Translations under genes and position numbers: made by a program
Shown here: positions 31,623-40,067 of the stretch, one piece after another
Layout: the number at the start of each line of letters is the position of its first letter
How positions within the stretch are numbered: the stretch's first letter is position 1
The notes under the pieces: model-generated
Seen by the model: the letters and a program-made list of their open reading frames with translations, nothing else
What the model was told of the DNA's origin: nothing
The model's database searches: none
NCBI GenBank assembly: GCA_951800675.1
Contig: CATOKC010000005.1
Span: forward strand, 1-48,809
DNA from: an uncultured Oscillibacter sp.
GTDB lineage: Bacteria > Bacillota_A > Clostridia > Oscillospirales > Oscillospiraceae
Reading direction: 5' to 3'
DNA: 48,809 nucleotides

Positions 31623-34600
31623 ACCCGACCCGCGCCTTTCAAGAGGAGGCGTTTTTGCAAAAGCTGGCCCGCCCCCGGGAGGAGGCGGAAGCCCTGTTTG
31701 AGAATCTGGACTGGCCCGCTCTGCTGGCCCCCCTTCTGCCCATTGAGGAGCGGATTTCCTGTGAAAAGGCCCTGGGGGCCTTCCGCCCCGTCCTGGACGG
31801 CCTGGCCCCGGAGCCGGGGGAGGGCTGGGCCCTTTGCGCCTACCGGACGGCGGTCTCCCTTCTCTATCCCCAGGCGGACCCGGACCACACCCCCGCCCAG
31901 CGGGACGGGGCCCTGTGCTTCCTCCAGTTTCTGCGAACCCTCTTTGACGCGGAGCGGGAGGCCCTGCCCTTTGACTTCTGGCTGGACTTCGCCTTCTGCA
32001 CGGAGGAGGAGCTGAAATCCAGCGCGGCGGCGGCGGACTACCGCCTCTTCCTCCGCCGCTGGCGGGAGGAGTATGTCTACGAGCTCCTCCGCCTGGGGCG
32101 GGAGGCGACCCCCTTCCACACCTGCGAGCACATCGCCGGGGTCCACCATGTGTCCATGACGGTTTCCCGGGCCTTCAAGGCCGGGGGCGGGAAAATAGAC
32201 CTGGGTCTCATCTCCGCCGCCGCCGCGGGCCACGACATCGGGAAGTTTGGCTGTAGGCCCGGGGAGCGGGTGCCCTATCTCCACTATTACTACACGGACC
32301 AGTGGTTTTCCTGGCGGGGCCTGGGGGCCCTGGGCCGGGTGGCAGCCAACCACTCCGTCTGGGACCTGGAGCTGGAAAACCTTTCCTCCGAGTCGCTGGT
32401 TTTGGTCTACGCCGACTTCCGGGTGAAGCAGGAGCGCCTCCCCGGCGGCGGGGAGGAGGCCCGGCTTTACTCCCTGGCGGACGCCTTTGACGTGATCCTC
32501 TCCAAGCTGGACAACGTGGACGCCGCCAAGCGCCGCCGGTACGACTATGTGTACCTCAAGCTCCGGGACTTCGAGCGGTATCTCCAGACCTTCGGCGCGG
32601 ACGTGACCCTGGAAACCGCCGGGGGACCGCCCCTGCCCCGGAAGGACCCCTCCCTCATGAACGAGGACGAGGTGGTCCTGGGCCTGCGGCAAACGGCGGT
32701 GGACCACAACATCCGCCTCATGCACCGGCTGAGCCGGGAGCGGCTGTTCGTTGCCACGCTGGAGGCCGCCCGGGGGGAGAAGGACCCGGGGCGCATCCGG
32801 GCCTATGTGTCCGTCTTTCGGGAGTACTTCACCTATTGGACTGTGGAGCAGAAGGAGCAGACCCTGGAATTTCTCTATGAGCTCCTCCTCCAGCCCGACG
32901 GGGACATCCGCCGCCAGGCGGCGGGGCTCATGGGGCGGATTCTCTCCAAGTTTCTCTCCGGCTATAAAAAGGAGCTGCCCCGGGGCGCGGCCCCCAGCCC
33001 CCAGGAGGAGCGGCCCTTCGAGCTCTGGGCGGAGTATCTGGAAAAGCTCATTCACCCGGACCGCCGCCTCACCCCCCGGCAGATCAGCATGATCCGCTAT
33101 CAGGCCAAGACGGCGGCGGACTCTCTGCTGGGCGGCTGCTCCGACGGGGACTTTCCCCGCTTTTCCGAGCTTCTCTTCCGCCACTACCAGGACCCCGCGG
33201 CCGAAGACTCGGAGGGGGCCTTCGCCCTTATGAACACGGCGTTGAACCTGCCTATGGAGCGGATTTCCCCCCGGGACGCCGCCCGGCTGGCAAACTTTTC
33301 CGCCTGGTGGCTGGAAAGCGGCGAGGCCCCCCAGAAGGCCGCCGCCATGCGCCTGGCCCGCCGCCTGCTGCCCGTTCTGGAGCCGGATTCCGCCCCTCGG
33401 GCGGCCATTGTCCGGGCCGTGGAGGCGGCGGACTGCTCCTCCTCCACCCCCCTCCTCTACCTTCAGTCCCGGCTGGGGCGGCTTCTGGGCCTGGACGTGT
33501 CCGCCCAGCAGCTGCTGCTGGACCAGGGGGAGGCCGCCAGCGGGGTCTTTCTGGACAACCTGAAAACCGCCACGCCCTGGGTTTTGAAGGCGGTGGGCGT
33601 GGAGTATCTGCTGGACCAGGCCCGGCGGGGGGAGCCTGCCGCCGCCCTCCACATCGCCACCCACTTTTCCAACCTCATGAAGGTCAGTGAAAACGTGGTG
33701 GTCCGGCGTTTGGCGGGCAACGCCCTGCTGGACGTGGCCCCCCTGCTGACGCCCCCCCGGCGCAACGAGGTGGCCGTGGAGCTGTGCGAGGCGCTGGAAA
33801 CCGGCCAGTCGGAGCTGTCCCAGTACATCCCTCCCTATTTGGGCCAGTTCCTCTTGTGGCTCACCCCCCGGGAGCTGGACGAGATTTTGGGCGAGCTCCT
33901 CCGCTTCCTCTCCTCCCCCAGCGCCAGCGTGGCGGCGGGGGCCCTGGGCACCGTGGGGTCCCTGCTGGAGCACTACCGGGTCTATGGAAAGCGCTTCCAC
34001 GAATCGGAGGAGATTCTGGACCGCCGCCGCAAGCGCATGGCGGGCCTGCTCCTCAAGGGCCTTGCCTCCTGCATGGAGCCCGTGCGGCAGGAGGCCCTGC
34101 GGGTTTTGGGAGAGGGGCTGTTCGCCTCGGGCTTTCTCAGCTATCAGGACAAGACGGACCTCTTCACCCTGACGGCCAAAAAGCTCCTCTTCCTCATCGG
34201 CGAGCAGCCGGGGGGCGAGCTAACCTTCTTCCACACCGCCGCCGCCCTCTCCCACATTTACCGCTTCGCCGTGAGGCACCGCATTGAGAGCGGACCCTTC
34301 CGCTTCGAGTGGCGGGACAAGGCCGCCGCCTTCTTCCCCGGCACCTTCGACCCCTTCTCCCTCTCCCACAAGGGCATTGTCACCGCCATCCGGGACCTGG
34401 GGATGGAGGTCTACCTGGCTGTGGACGAGTTCTCCTGGTCCAAGAAGGCCCAGCCCTCCCTCATCCGGCGGCAGATCGTCAGCATGTCCGTGGCGGACGA
34501 GTTTGGCGTGTACGTCTTTCCCCACGACATCCCCGTGAACCTGGCCACCCCCGACGACCTCCTCCGCCTGCGGCAGGTCTTTGCGGGGCGGGAGCTCTAT

Positions 34601-36394
34601 CTGGTGGTGGGGTCCGACGTGGTGGCCAATGCCTCCTCTTATAAGGTCCCCCCCAGTGAGGGCTCCGTCCACTCCCTCAACCACATCGTCTTTCGCCGCT
34701 CCAGCGACGCGGAGGGCCGGGAGATTGAGGCGGACCTCTCCGCTATCCGCGGCCGGGTGATCCAGCTCCAGCTGCCCACCCATTTGGAGGACATCAGCTC
34801 CACCCGCATCCGGGAGAACATCGACCTGGGCCGGGACGTGTCCAATCTGGTGGACCCCACGGTTCAGGACCTCATCTATCGCAACGGCCTCTACCTCCGG
34901 GAGCCCCAGTACAAGCAGCTGGTCCGGGCCAGCCTCCTGGACTTTGCCCGCATCGCCGCCCCGGACCCCGTCCTCTGGGCGGAGCTGGGGGAGGCGCTGG
35001 GGCCCCTGCCGCCCCCGGACCCCCGGGACAGCCTGTTTCTCCTCCGGTTAAACGGCCCCCGGCCCCGGGTGCTGGGCGCTTTGACGGGGCGGGTGGTGAA
35101 CTCCGGAGAGCTGTACAACGCCTTTGGCAGCGAGGAGCTGGCCCACCTCGTCCGCACCCGGACGGCGGGACGCATCCAGCTGCTGACGGGCCTTTGGACC
35201 GTCCGGGCCCCCGGGGGGAACTACGACCCGGGGCAGCTTTTGCTGACGGAGGCCCTGACCCGGGCGGCGGAGGAGGACTGCGGCTATGCCGTCTGGTGGG
35301 GCCCCTCGGACCCGGCGGGGCTGGAAATGCTCCGCCGCCAGGGCTTCCTCCCGGCGGAGCTGGAGACCTCCCAGCCGCTGCTGCTGGTGGACATGCGCTC
35401 CCCGGCGGTGCTGGTGCAGAACATCCCCACCACCTTGAAAGAGCCCTTCGCCTCAGACCGGCAGGTGCTCGCGGCCATGGGGGCGGCCCACCTCCGCCTC
35501 CAGGAGGCGGTGTGCGGCCTTTATCCCGGGACGCTGGTGCTGTCTCTCAACGCCGAGGTCATCTACCACCGCCTGGTCCGAAAGCTGACGGAGGAAAACG
35601 GCGTTCCCGCCGAGCCCCAGACCCCCCGGATTCTGGGGCCCAAGATGTGCGTGCCCTTCGGCAAGATTCTCCGGGGCAACGCCGTGCCAAACACTGTCAC
35701 CAAAACCATCCACACGGACAAGGTGTTTGCCCCGGACCTCCACTCCTTCTCCATCGCCCCCTTCCCGGGGTACGCTCCCCTGGAGAGCCAGATTCGGACC
35801 ATCCGCTCCTTCCGCCGTCCTGTCATGCTGGTGGACGACCTGCTCCACACCGGCAACCGCATCAGCGCCCTGGACCCCCTCTTCCGGCGGGAGGAGCTGG
35901 ACATTGACCGCTGCGTGGTGGGCCTCCTCTCCGGCCGGGGGCGGGACCTGATGGCCGCCCGGGGGCGGAAGGTGGAGAGCGTCTACTTCGTCCCGGACCT
36001 GCGGGCCTGGTTCGTGGAATCCACCATGTATCCCTTCATCGGTGGGGACGCCGTGGACAAGGCGGCGCCCTCCGTGCCGGGGCTGACCCCGGCGGTGAAC
36101 CTGATTCTGCCCTATGCCTTCCCCCGGTTTTACCGGCAGAGCGGCCGAGAGGCGGTGTTCCGCTTCTCCCGGACCTGCATGGAAAACAGCCGGGACATCC
36201 TCCTGGCCCTGGAGCGGGCCTACCGGGAGCGCTTTGCCCGGAACCTGACCCTTTCCCGCCTCAGCGAGGCGGTGATTCTGCCCCTGAGCCCTGACAAAGG
36301 GGCCGCCCTGCGGTACGACCCCAGCCTCTCCGCCTCCGTGTGCCTGGAGAGCGATCTGCGGCAGCTGGACCGGATGCGGGAACTTTTGCGGTGA
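31604..36394 (+). CDS. Multidomain HD / helical-repeat / nucleotidyltransferase / GNAT / phosphoribosyltransferase protein
   Basis: A 1596-residue cytoplasmic protein with at least five parts. Residues 165-320: HD domain, with FHTCEH...HH (172-182), GHDIGK (H210-D211), H250 and D271. About 370-890: helical HEAT-like repeats. 908-1100: NMNAT/cytidylyltransferase fold, FFPGTFDPFSLSHKG (910-924) and ISSTRIRENI (1064-1073); the first His of the (H/T)xGH motif is Ser919. About 1145-1260: GNAT-like region (LFLLRLNGPRPRVLGALTG, ...GMEMLRRQGFLP). 1340-1480: phosphoribosyltransferase with PRPP loop VMLVDDLLHTGNR (1407-1419). The ATG follows ACGGAGG. The HD, nucleotide-transfer and phosphoribosyl domains suggest synthesis or turnover of a nucleotide cofactor. 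It is the first of three genes with an LDH-fold and an FMN-reductase-like protein. Substrate unknown. Confidence 0.85.
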   Translation: MEQLCLNPTRAFQEEAFLQKLARPREEAEALFENLDWPALLAPLLPIEERISCEKALGAFRPVLDGLAPEPGEGWALCAYRTAVSLLYPQADPDHTPAQRDGALCFLQFLRTLFDAEREALPFDFWLDFAFCTEEELKSSAAAADYRLFLRRWREEYVYELLRLGREATPFHTCEHIAGVHHVSMTVSRAFKAGGGKIDLGLISAAAAGHDIGKFGCRPGERVPYLHYYYTDQWFSWRGLGALGRVAANHSVWDLELENLSSESLVLVYADFRVKQERLPGGGEEARLYSLADAFDVILSKLDNVDAAKRRRYDYVYLKLRDFERYLQTFGADVTLETAGGPPLPRKDPSLMNEDEVVLGLRQTAVDHNIRLMHRLSRERLFVATLEAARGEKDPGRIRAYVSVFREYFTYWTVEQKEQTLEFLYELLLQPDGDIRRQAAGLMGRILSKFLSGYKKELPRGAAPSPQEERPFELWAEYLEKLIHPDRRLTPRQISMIRYQAKTAADSLLGGCSDGDFPRFSELLFRHYQDPAAEDSEGAFALMNTALNLPMERISPRDAARLANFSAWWLESGEAPQKAAAMRLARRLLPVLEPDSAPRAAIVRAVEAADCSSSTPLLYLQSRLGRLLGLDVSAQQLLLDQGEAASGVFLDNLKTATPWVLKAVGVEYLLDQARRGEPAAALHIATHFSNLMKVSENVVVRRLAGNALLDVAPLLTPPRRNEVAVELCEALETGQSELSQYIPPYLGQFLLWLTPRELDEILGELLRFLSSPSASVAAGALGTVGSLLEHYRVYGKRFHESEEILDRRRKRMAGLLLKGLASCMEPVRQEALRVLGEGLFASGFLSYQDKTDLFTLTAKKLLFLIGEQPGGELTFFHTAAALSHIYRFAVRHRIESGPFRFEWRDKAAAFFPGTFDPFSLSHKGIVTAIRDLGMEVYLAVDEFSWSKKAQPSLIRRQIVSMSVADEFGVYVFPHDIPVNLATPDDLLRLRQVFAGRELYLVVGSDVVANASSYKVPPSEGSVHSLNHIVFRRSSDAEGREIEADLSAIRGRVIQLQLPTHLEDISSTRIRENIDLGRDVSNLVDPTVQDLIYRNGLYLREPQYKQLVRASLLDFARIAAPDPVLWAELGEALGPLPPPDPRDSLFLLRLNGPRPRVLGALTGRVVNSGELYNAFGSEELAHLVRTRTAGRIQLLTGLWTVRAPGGNYDPGQLLLTEALTRAAEEDCGYAVWWGPSDPAGLEMLRRQGFLPAELETSQPLLLVDMRSPAVLVQNIPTTLKEPFASDRQVLAAMGAAHLRLQEAVCGLYPGTLVLSLNAEVIYHRLVRKLTEENGVPAEPQTPRILGPKMCVPFGKILRGNAVPNTVTKTIHTDKVFAPDLHSFSIAPFPGYAPLESQIRTIRSFRRPVMLVDDLLHTGNRISALDPLFRREELDIDRCVVGLLSGRGRDLMAARGRKVESVYFVPDLRAWFVESTMYPFIGGDAVDKAAPSVPGLTPAVNLILPYAFPRFYRQSGREAVFRFSRTCMENSRDILLALERAYRERFARNLTLSRLSEAVILPLSPDKGAALRYDPSLSASVCLESDLRQLDRMRELLR

Positions 36395-36414
36395 AACCGA
36401 AAGGAGGCGCTATG

Positions 36415-37578
36415 ATGGAGCGCACACTCTATAACATCCAACAAGACCCCGCCCGGACCCCCGCCGCCGGGGGGGCGGGGGGCCCCCCGGCGCGTGGCGG
36501 GGAAGCGGCGGGCGTGGGCTGGCTGGACCCACGGCGGCTGGGGGAGGTTCCGGCCCTGCCGGAGGCTGTCCGGTCCGCCCTTCCCGGCCAGGGGGTAACG
36601 GGGGTAAACATCCGCCACCCCCGGTGGAAGCGGGCGTTGGAATTTGTCACCCCCAGGCCCGGAAAAAAGCGGGTCCACCTTCTGGCGGTGGGAGACGTGG
36701 GGGGCATTTTGCTGACGGCCTTAAAGCTGGAGGGCGGGGGAACTATTTCCACCATCGGAATTCACGACCTGAATGAGAAGGCCGTGGCCCGATGGGTCAT
36801 GGAAATGGGCCAAATTGCCTCCTGCCCCACCCATTACGGCGACCTGCCGGAGGTGGAGGCCGTTTCCCCCCAACAGCTGTTTGACTGCGACGTGTTTGTA
36901 TTCGCCGCCACTAGGGCCATCCCCCCGGTGGGCAGCGGCGTCAAGGACGTGCGCATGGCCCAGCTGGAAGCCAACCGCCCCCTGGCGGAGGCCTTTGCCC
37001 GGCAGGCCCGGGCGGCGGATTTCCGGGGCCTCTTCGCCGTCCTCAGCGACCCGGTGGACCCCCTGTGCCAGGCGGTGTGGCGGGCCTCCAACCTGGGGCC
37101 GGACGGGGAATTGGACCACCTCGGCCTCCTGCCGGAGCAGGTCCAGGGCTTTGGCCTGGGGGTGATGAGCGCCCGGGCGGCCTACTTTGCCAAGGGGGAC
37201 CCCCGCTTCGCCTCCTTTTTCACGGAGGGCCGGGCCTTCGGCCCCCATGGGCAGGGCCTGGTCATCGCCAACTCCATCCGGCATTACGACGACGCGCTTT
37301 CCAGGGAGCTGACCCAGCTGACGCTGGAGGCCAACCTCCGGGTCCGGGACCTGGGCTTCAAGCCCTATGTGGCCCCCGCCATCTCCTCCGGGGCGTTACA
37401 GCTTCTTCTGACCTTGCGGGGGGAGTGGCATTGCTCCTCGGTTCCCCTGGGGGGCGTGTGGTTTGGATGCCGGAACCGCTTCACGCCTTATGGCCTGAGC
37501 CTGGAGACCCTGGAGCTGCCCGACGCCTTGTTTGCCCGCCTCCGGGAGACAGAACGGGCCCTGCGCGACATTTCCTGA
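36415..37578 (+). CDS. Lactate/malate dehydrogenase-fold protein
   Basis: A 387-residue divergent member of the LDH/MDH superfamily. Residues about 75-110 form the NAD-binding Rossmann start (HLLAVGDVGGILLTALKL, then GIHDLNEKAV). Later elements match the family: VLSDPVDPLCQAVW (like NPVDxL), GFGLGVMSARAAYF, and GPHGQGLVIAN, where the histidine aligns with the catalytic His of LDH. The N-terminal 70 residues and C-terminal part are unusual, so the substrate is not predicted. An ATG at 36412 is also possible; I use 36415 for spacing (AAAGGAGG, 7 bp). It is co-directional, 20 bp after the multidomain gene. Confidence 0.78.
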   Translation: MERTLYNIQQDPARTPAAGGAGGPPARGGEAAGVGWLDPRRLGEVPALPEAVRSALPGQGVTGVNIRHPRWKRALEFVTPRPGKKRVHLLAVGDVGGILLTALKLEGGGTISTIGIHDLNEKAVARWVMEMGQIASCPTHYGDLPEVEAVSPQQLFDCDVFVFAATRAIPPVGSGVKDVRMAQLEANRPLAEAFARQARAADFRGLFAVLSDPVDPLCQAVWRASNLGPDGELDHLGLLPEQVQGFGLGVMSARAAYFAKGDPRFASFFTEGRAFGPHGQGLVIANSIRHYDDALSRELTQLTLEANLRVRDLGFKPYVAPAISSGALQLLLTLRGEWHCSSVPLGGVWFGCRNRFTPYGLSLETLELPDALFARLRETERALRDIS

Positions 37579-37593
37579 AAGCGGGAGGGCGCC

Positions 37594-38691
37594 ATGGAAC
37601 GGGAATTGACCCTCGTCACCGCCCCCGGTCCCCTGGAGGGGCGGCTGGGGCAGACGCTTCACGCCACCCTGGCGAAAACGCCCCTCCGAGTCGCGCAAAG
37701 TGGCGAGGCCCTGGAAAACCGGCGGCTCCTCTTCGCCTTCTCCCTGCCGGAGAATGGATGGAACGGGAGCCTGGGCGGATTTTTGGGCTGGCTGCGGGAC
37801 CACCCCGGCTGTCTCCGGGGCAGCGTGGGAGGCGTGGTCATCGACGGGGCCGGGGATCTCTACACCAAGGCGGCGGGCCGGGAGCTCATCCTGGCCGCCA
37901 GCCTGGCGGGGTGCGCCTTTCCGGGGCGGCCCCTGGTGGAGGCCACGGGAGGACTTCAAAACTTCACCGTCCAGGCCCGGAACGGGGACTGCGATTTGGA
38001 GACGGCCTACCGCCGGGCCGTCTCGGACCTGGCGGGCCGGGTAGGGGCCTTCGCACCCCCCCGGCGGCAGCGGCCCAGGGTCCTGGCCCTCCACGCCTCC
38101 AGCCGCTCCACCTCCAACACCCTGGACCTCTGGGGCCGGGTGCGCGAGCGTGTGGAGGAATTCTGCGCCGTCCGGGAGCTGGGGCTGCGGAACGGAACCT
38201 TGGAGGACTGCGCCGGGTGCCCCTACACCACCTGTCTCCACTTCGGGGAGCGGGGAGGCTGCTTTTACGGCGGCGTCATGGTCCAGGAGGTCTTTCCCGC
38301 CCTCCGGGAGGCGGACGCGGTGGTCCTTCTCTGCCCCAACTACAACGACGCCCTCTCCGCCAACCTCACCGCCGCCGTGAACCGCCTGACGGCCCTCTAC
38401 CGCGCCGCCTCCTTTGAGGACAAGGCGGTTTTTGCCCTGGTGGTCTCCGGCTACTCCGGCGGAGACCTGGTGGCCAGCCAGGTGGTGTCGGCCCTGTGCG
38501 TCAACAAGGGCTTCTGGCTCCCGCCCGGTTCCATCCTCATGGAGACCGCCAACGACGCCGGGGCGGCTCTCCGCCTGCCGGGAATCGGGGAGCGGCTGGA
38601 GGCGTTTGCCCAAAATCTGCTGTTTCAGATCAAGACTCCCGAAGGGGAAAGCCCCTTGGGACAAGCGGACCGGCGCGGCCCCGCGCTTTGA
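37594..38691 (+). CDS. NADPH-FMN reductase-like flavodoxin-fold protein with cysteine cluster
   Basis: A 365-residue protein. The N-terminal 150 residues have no clear family. Residues about 155-330 are a flavodoxin-like NAD(P)H-FMN reductase domain: PRVLALHASSRSTSNTLDLW (FMN phosphate loop), LCPNYNDALSANLTAAVNRL and VSGYSGGDLVASQV. Between them sits a Cys-rich insert CAGCPYTTC...GGCFYGG of the type that can bind an iron-sulfur cluster. This layout matches iron-sulfur flavoproteins. It follows the LDH-like gene by 15 bp and closes the cassette. No terminator is obvious. Confidence 0.75.
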   Translation: MERELTLVTAPGPLEGRLGQTLHATLAKTPLRVAQSGEALENRRLLFAFSLPENGWNGSLGGFLGWLRDHPGCLRGSVGGVVIDGAGDLYTKAAGRELILAASLAGCAFPGRPLVEATGGLQNFTVQARNGDCDLETAYRRAVSDLAGRVGAFAPPRRQRPRVLALHASSRSTSNTLDLWGRVRERVEEFCAVRELGLRNGTLEDCAGCPYTTCLHFGERGGCFYGGVMVQEVFPALREADAVVLLCPNYNDALSANLTAAVNRLTALYRAASFEDKAVFALVVSGYSGGDLVASQVVSALCVNKGFWLPPGSILMETANDAGAALRLPGIGERLEAFAQNLLFQIKTPEGESPLGQADRRGPAL

Positions 38692-38728
38692 AAACTGTAA
38701 CCAGATTTTGAACTCTGCCGGGGGGCGC

Positions 38729-38757
38729 TTGCGGTTTTCCCCGGGGCGTGGTAAGAT
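38729..38757 (+). promoter_or_regulatory. Promoter of the SLH protein gene
   Basis: TTGCGG, 17 bp, TAAGAT (38752-38757), about 30 bp before the ATG. Confidence 0.65.
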
Positions 38758-38788
38758 GGAGAAAACCCATGAAAAAGGAGTACCCCCT

Positions 38789-39967
38789 ATGAAGAAGATT
38801 CTCCCGCCCCTGCTGGCCCTTCTCTGCCTGCTTCTCCCGGTCCGGGCGGCGGACTTTTACGACCTTCCGCAAAATCACTGGGCCGGGGCGGAAATCCGGC
38901 AGGCCCTGGACGCCGGGGTGGTGAACGGCTATGGCGACGGCTCCTTCCAGCCCACCCGGAAGGTCACGGCCGCCCAATTCTGCGCCATGCTCACCCGGTC
39001 CTTCCTGGCGGAGGAGCACGCCGCCGCCAAGGAGGGGAAGTACCAGGCCATGGAGGCCTGCCTCCCCGTTTTAGAGGGCACGTCCATCGAGGCGGCCTGG
39101 CGGGACCTGGGGAAGCGCTGGGACCGCTATGTGGACCAACCCCTCAGCCGCTATGACATGGCCCAGATCGTCTACAACCTGATTGTGCGGCAGGATGCCC
39201 TTCACGAGACCATCACCCTCTCCACCACGGAGATCGCCGACTGGAACGAGATTCCCGACGGGTATCACAGCGCCGTCTTAACCTGCTGGGGCCTGGGGAT
39301 TCTCAAGGGCCAAAGCGACGGCCGCTTCGCCGGGGAGGATTCCCTGAACCGGGCCCAGGCCGCCGTGATCTGGTCCCGGCTGGACACGCTCTTCAACGGC
39401 CCCCGGGAGGAGCCGAAGGACCCGGACGAGGGAGTGGAGGAAAAGGAAATGCCCGCCTTCGGTCTCCAGGGGGACGAGACGGTCCGGGAGATGATGAAGC
39501 GGGTCAACGCCAAAACGCCCCTCTGCGAGGAGGGCCGCCTTCCCAACGGCAAGTCCCGGACGGAGGAGAACATCCAGGAGCTGCTGGAGCTGGTGAAGCA
39601 GGGCTGCCCCGACGGCACCGTCTGGAGCGACACGATGCGCTATGACTACACCGTGCCCCGCCTGGGTCCCACCAGGGGCTGCCGGTCCTTCGGGCTGGCG
39701 GTCAGCGATTTTGTCTTTGGCGAGGACGCGCCCGTCACCCAGCACCGGGATCTGCGTTCCCTTTCGGTGGGGGATGTGGTTCACATTCAGTTTGAGGAGG
39801 TGGAACGGGTGCTGATTCTCACCGGCGTGGACCGGGAGGAGGGCACCTACACCGCCTGTGAGCTGGAGAAGAACGGCAAGGTGGATTGGGGCCAGTGGGG
39901 GCCCCTCTCCGGCCTGGTGGACGCCACGGGCTTTACCATGGTGTACAGCCGCTGGAGAAACGCTTGA
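38789..39967 (+). CDS. SLH-domain secreted protein
   Basis: A 392-residue exported protein: Lys-Lys N-terminus and hydrophobic core with a likely cleavage after PVRA (residue about 20). Two S-layer-homology domains follow: HWAGAEIRQALDAGVVNGYGDGSFQPTRKVTAAQF (about 33-67) and a second around 160-205 ending in LNRAQAAVIWSRL. The remaining 180 residues (EMPAFGLQGDETVREMMKRV... to MVYSRWRNA) have no recognised domain. SLH domains attach proteins to pyruvylated cell-wall polymers. It has its own promoter and terminator. The start is the ATG after AAAAAGGAG. Confidence 0.88.
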   Translation: MKKILPPLLALLCLLLPVRAADFYDLPQNHWAGAEIRQALDAGVVNGYGDGSFQPTRKVTAAQFCAMLTRSFLAEEHAAAKEGKYQAMEACLPVLEGTSIEAAWRDLGKRWDRYVDQPLSRYDMAQIVYNLIVRQDALHETITLSTTEIADWNEIPDGYHSAVLTCWGLGILKGQSDGRFAGEDSLNRAQAAVIWSRLDTLFNGPREEPKDPDEGVEEKEMPAFGLQGDETVREMMKRVNAKTPLCEEGRLPNGKSRTEENIQELLELVKQGCPDGTVWSDTMRYDYTVPRLGPTRGCRSFGLAVSDFVFGEDAPVTQHRDLRSLSVGDVVHIQFEEVERVLILTGVDREEGTYTACELEKNGKVDWGQWGPLSGLVDATGFTMVYSRWRNA

Positions 39968-39973
39968 TGTGAC

Positions 39974-40002
39974 AAAAGGACCGCCCTTTGGGCGGTCCTT
40001 TT
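39974..40002 (+). terminator. Terminator of the SLH protein gene
   Basis: AAAAGGACCGCCC pairs with GGGCGGTCCTTTT, loop TTT, then CCC. Confidence 0.85.
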
Positions 40003-40005
40003 CCC

Positions 40006-40034
40006 TTGCAATGGCCCTGGCAAGGTGCTATGAT
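40006..40034 (+). promoter_or_regulatory. Promoter of the hscC-J operon
   Basis: TTGCAA (40006-40011), 17 bp, TATGAT (40029-40034). No CIRCE element is visible, so the operon is not under HrcA by this evidence. Confidence 0.75.
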
Positions 40035-40067
40035 AGGGACAGCAAACCAAGGAAGGCGGGACGCGAT

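Noticed and set aside
31424..34000. 858-codon minus-strand open frame under the multidomain gene
   Set aside because: It is the antisense shadow of a protein with clear HD and nucleotidyltransferase motifs; composition is low-complexity Gly/Pro/Gln/His and there is no ribosome site or domain.
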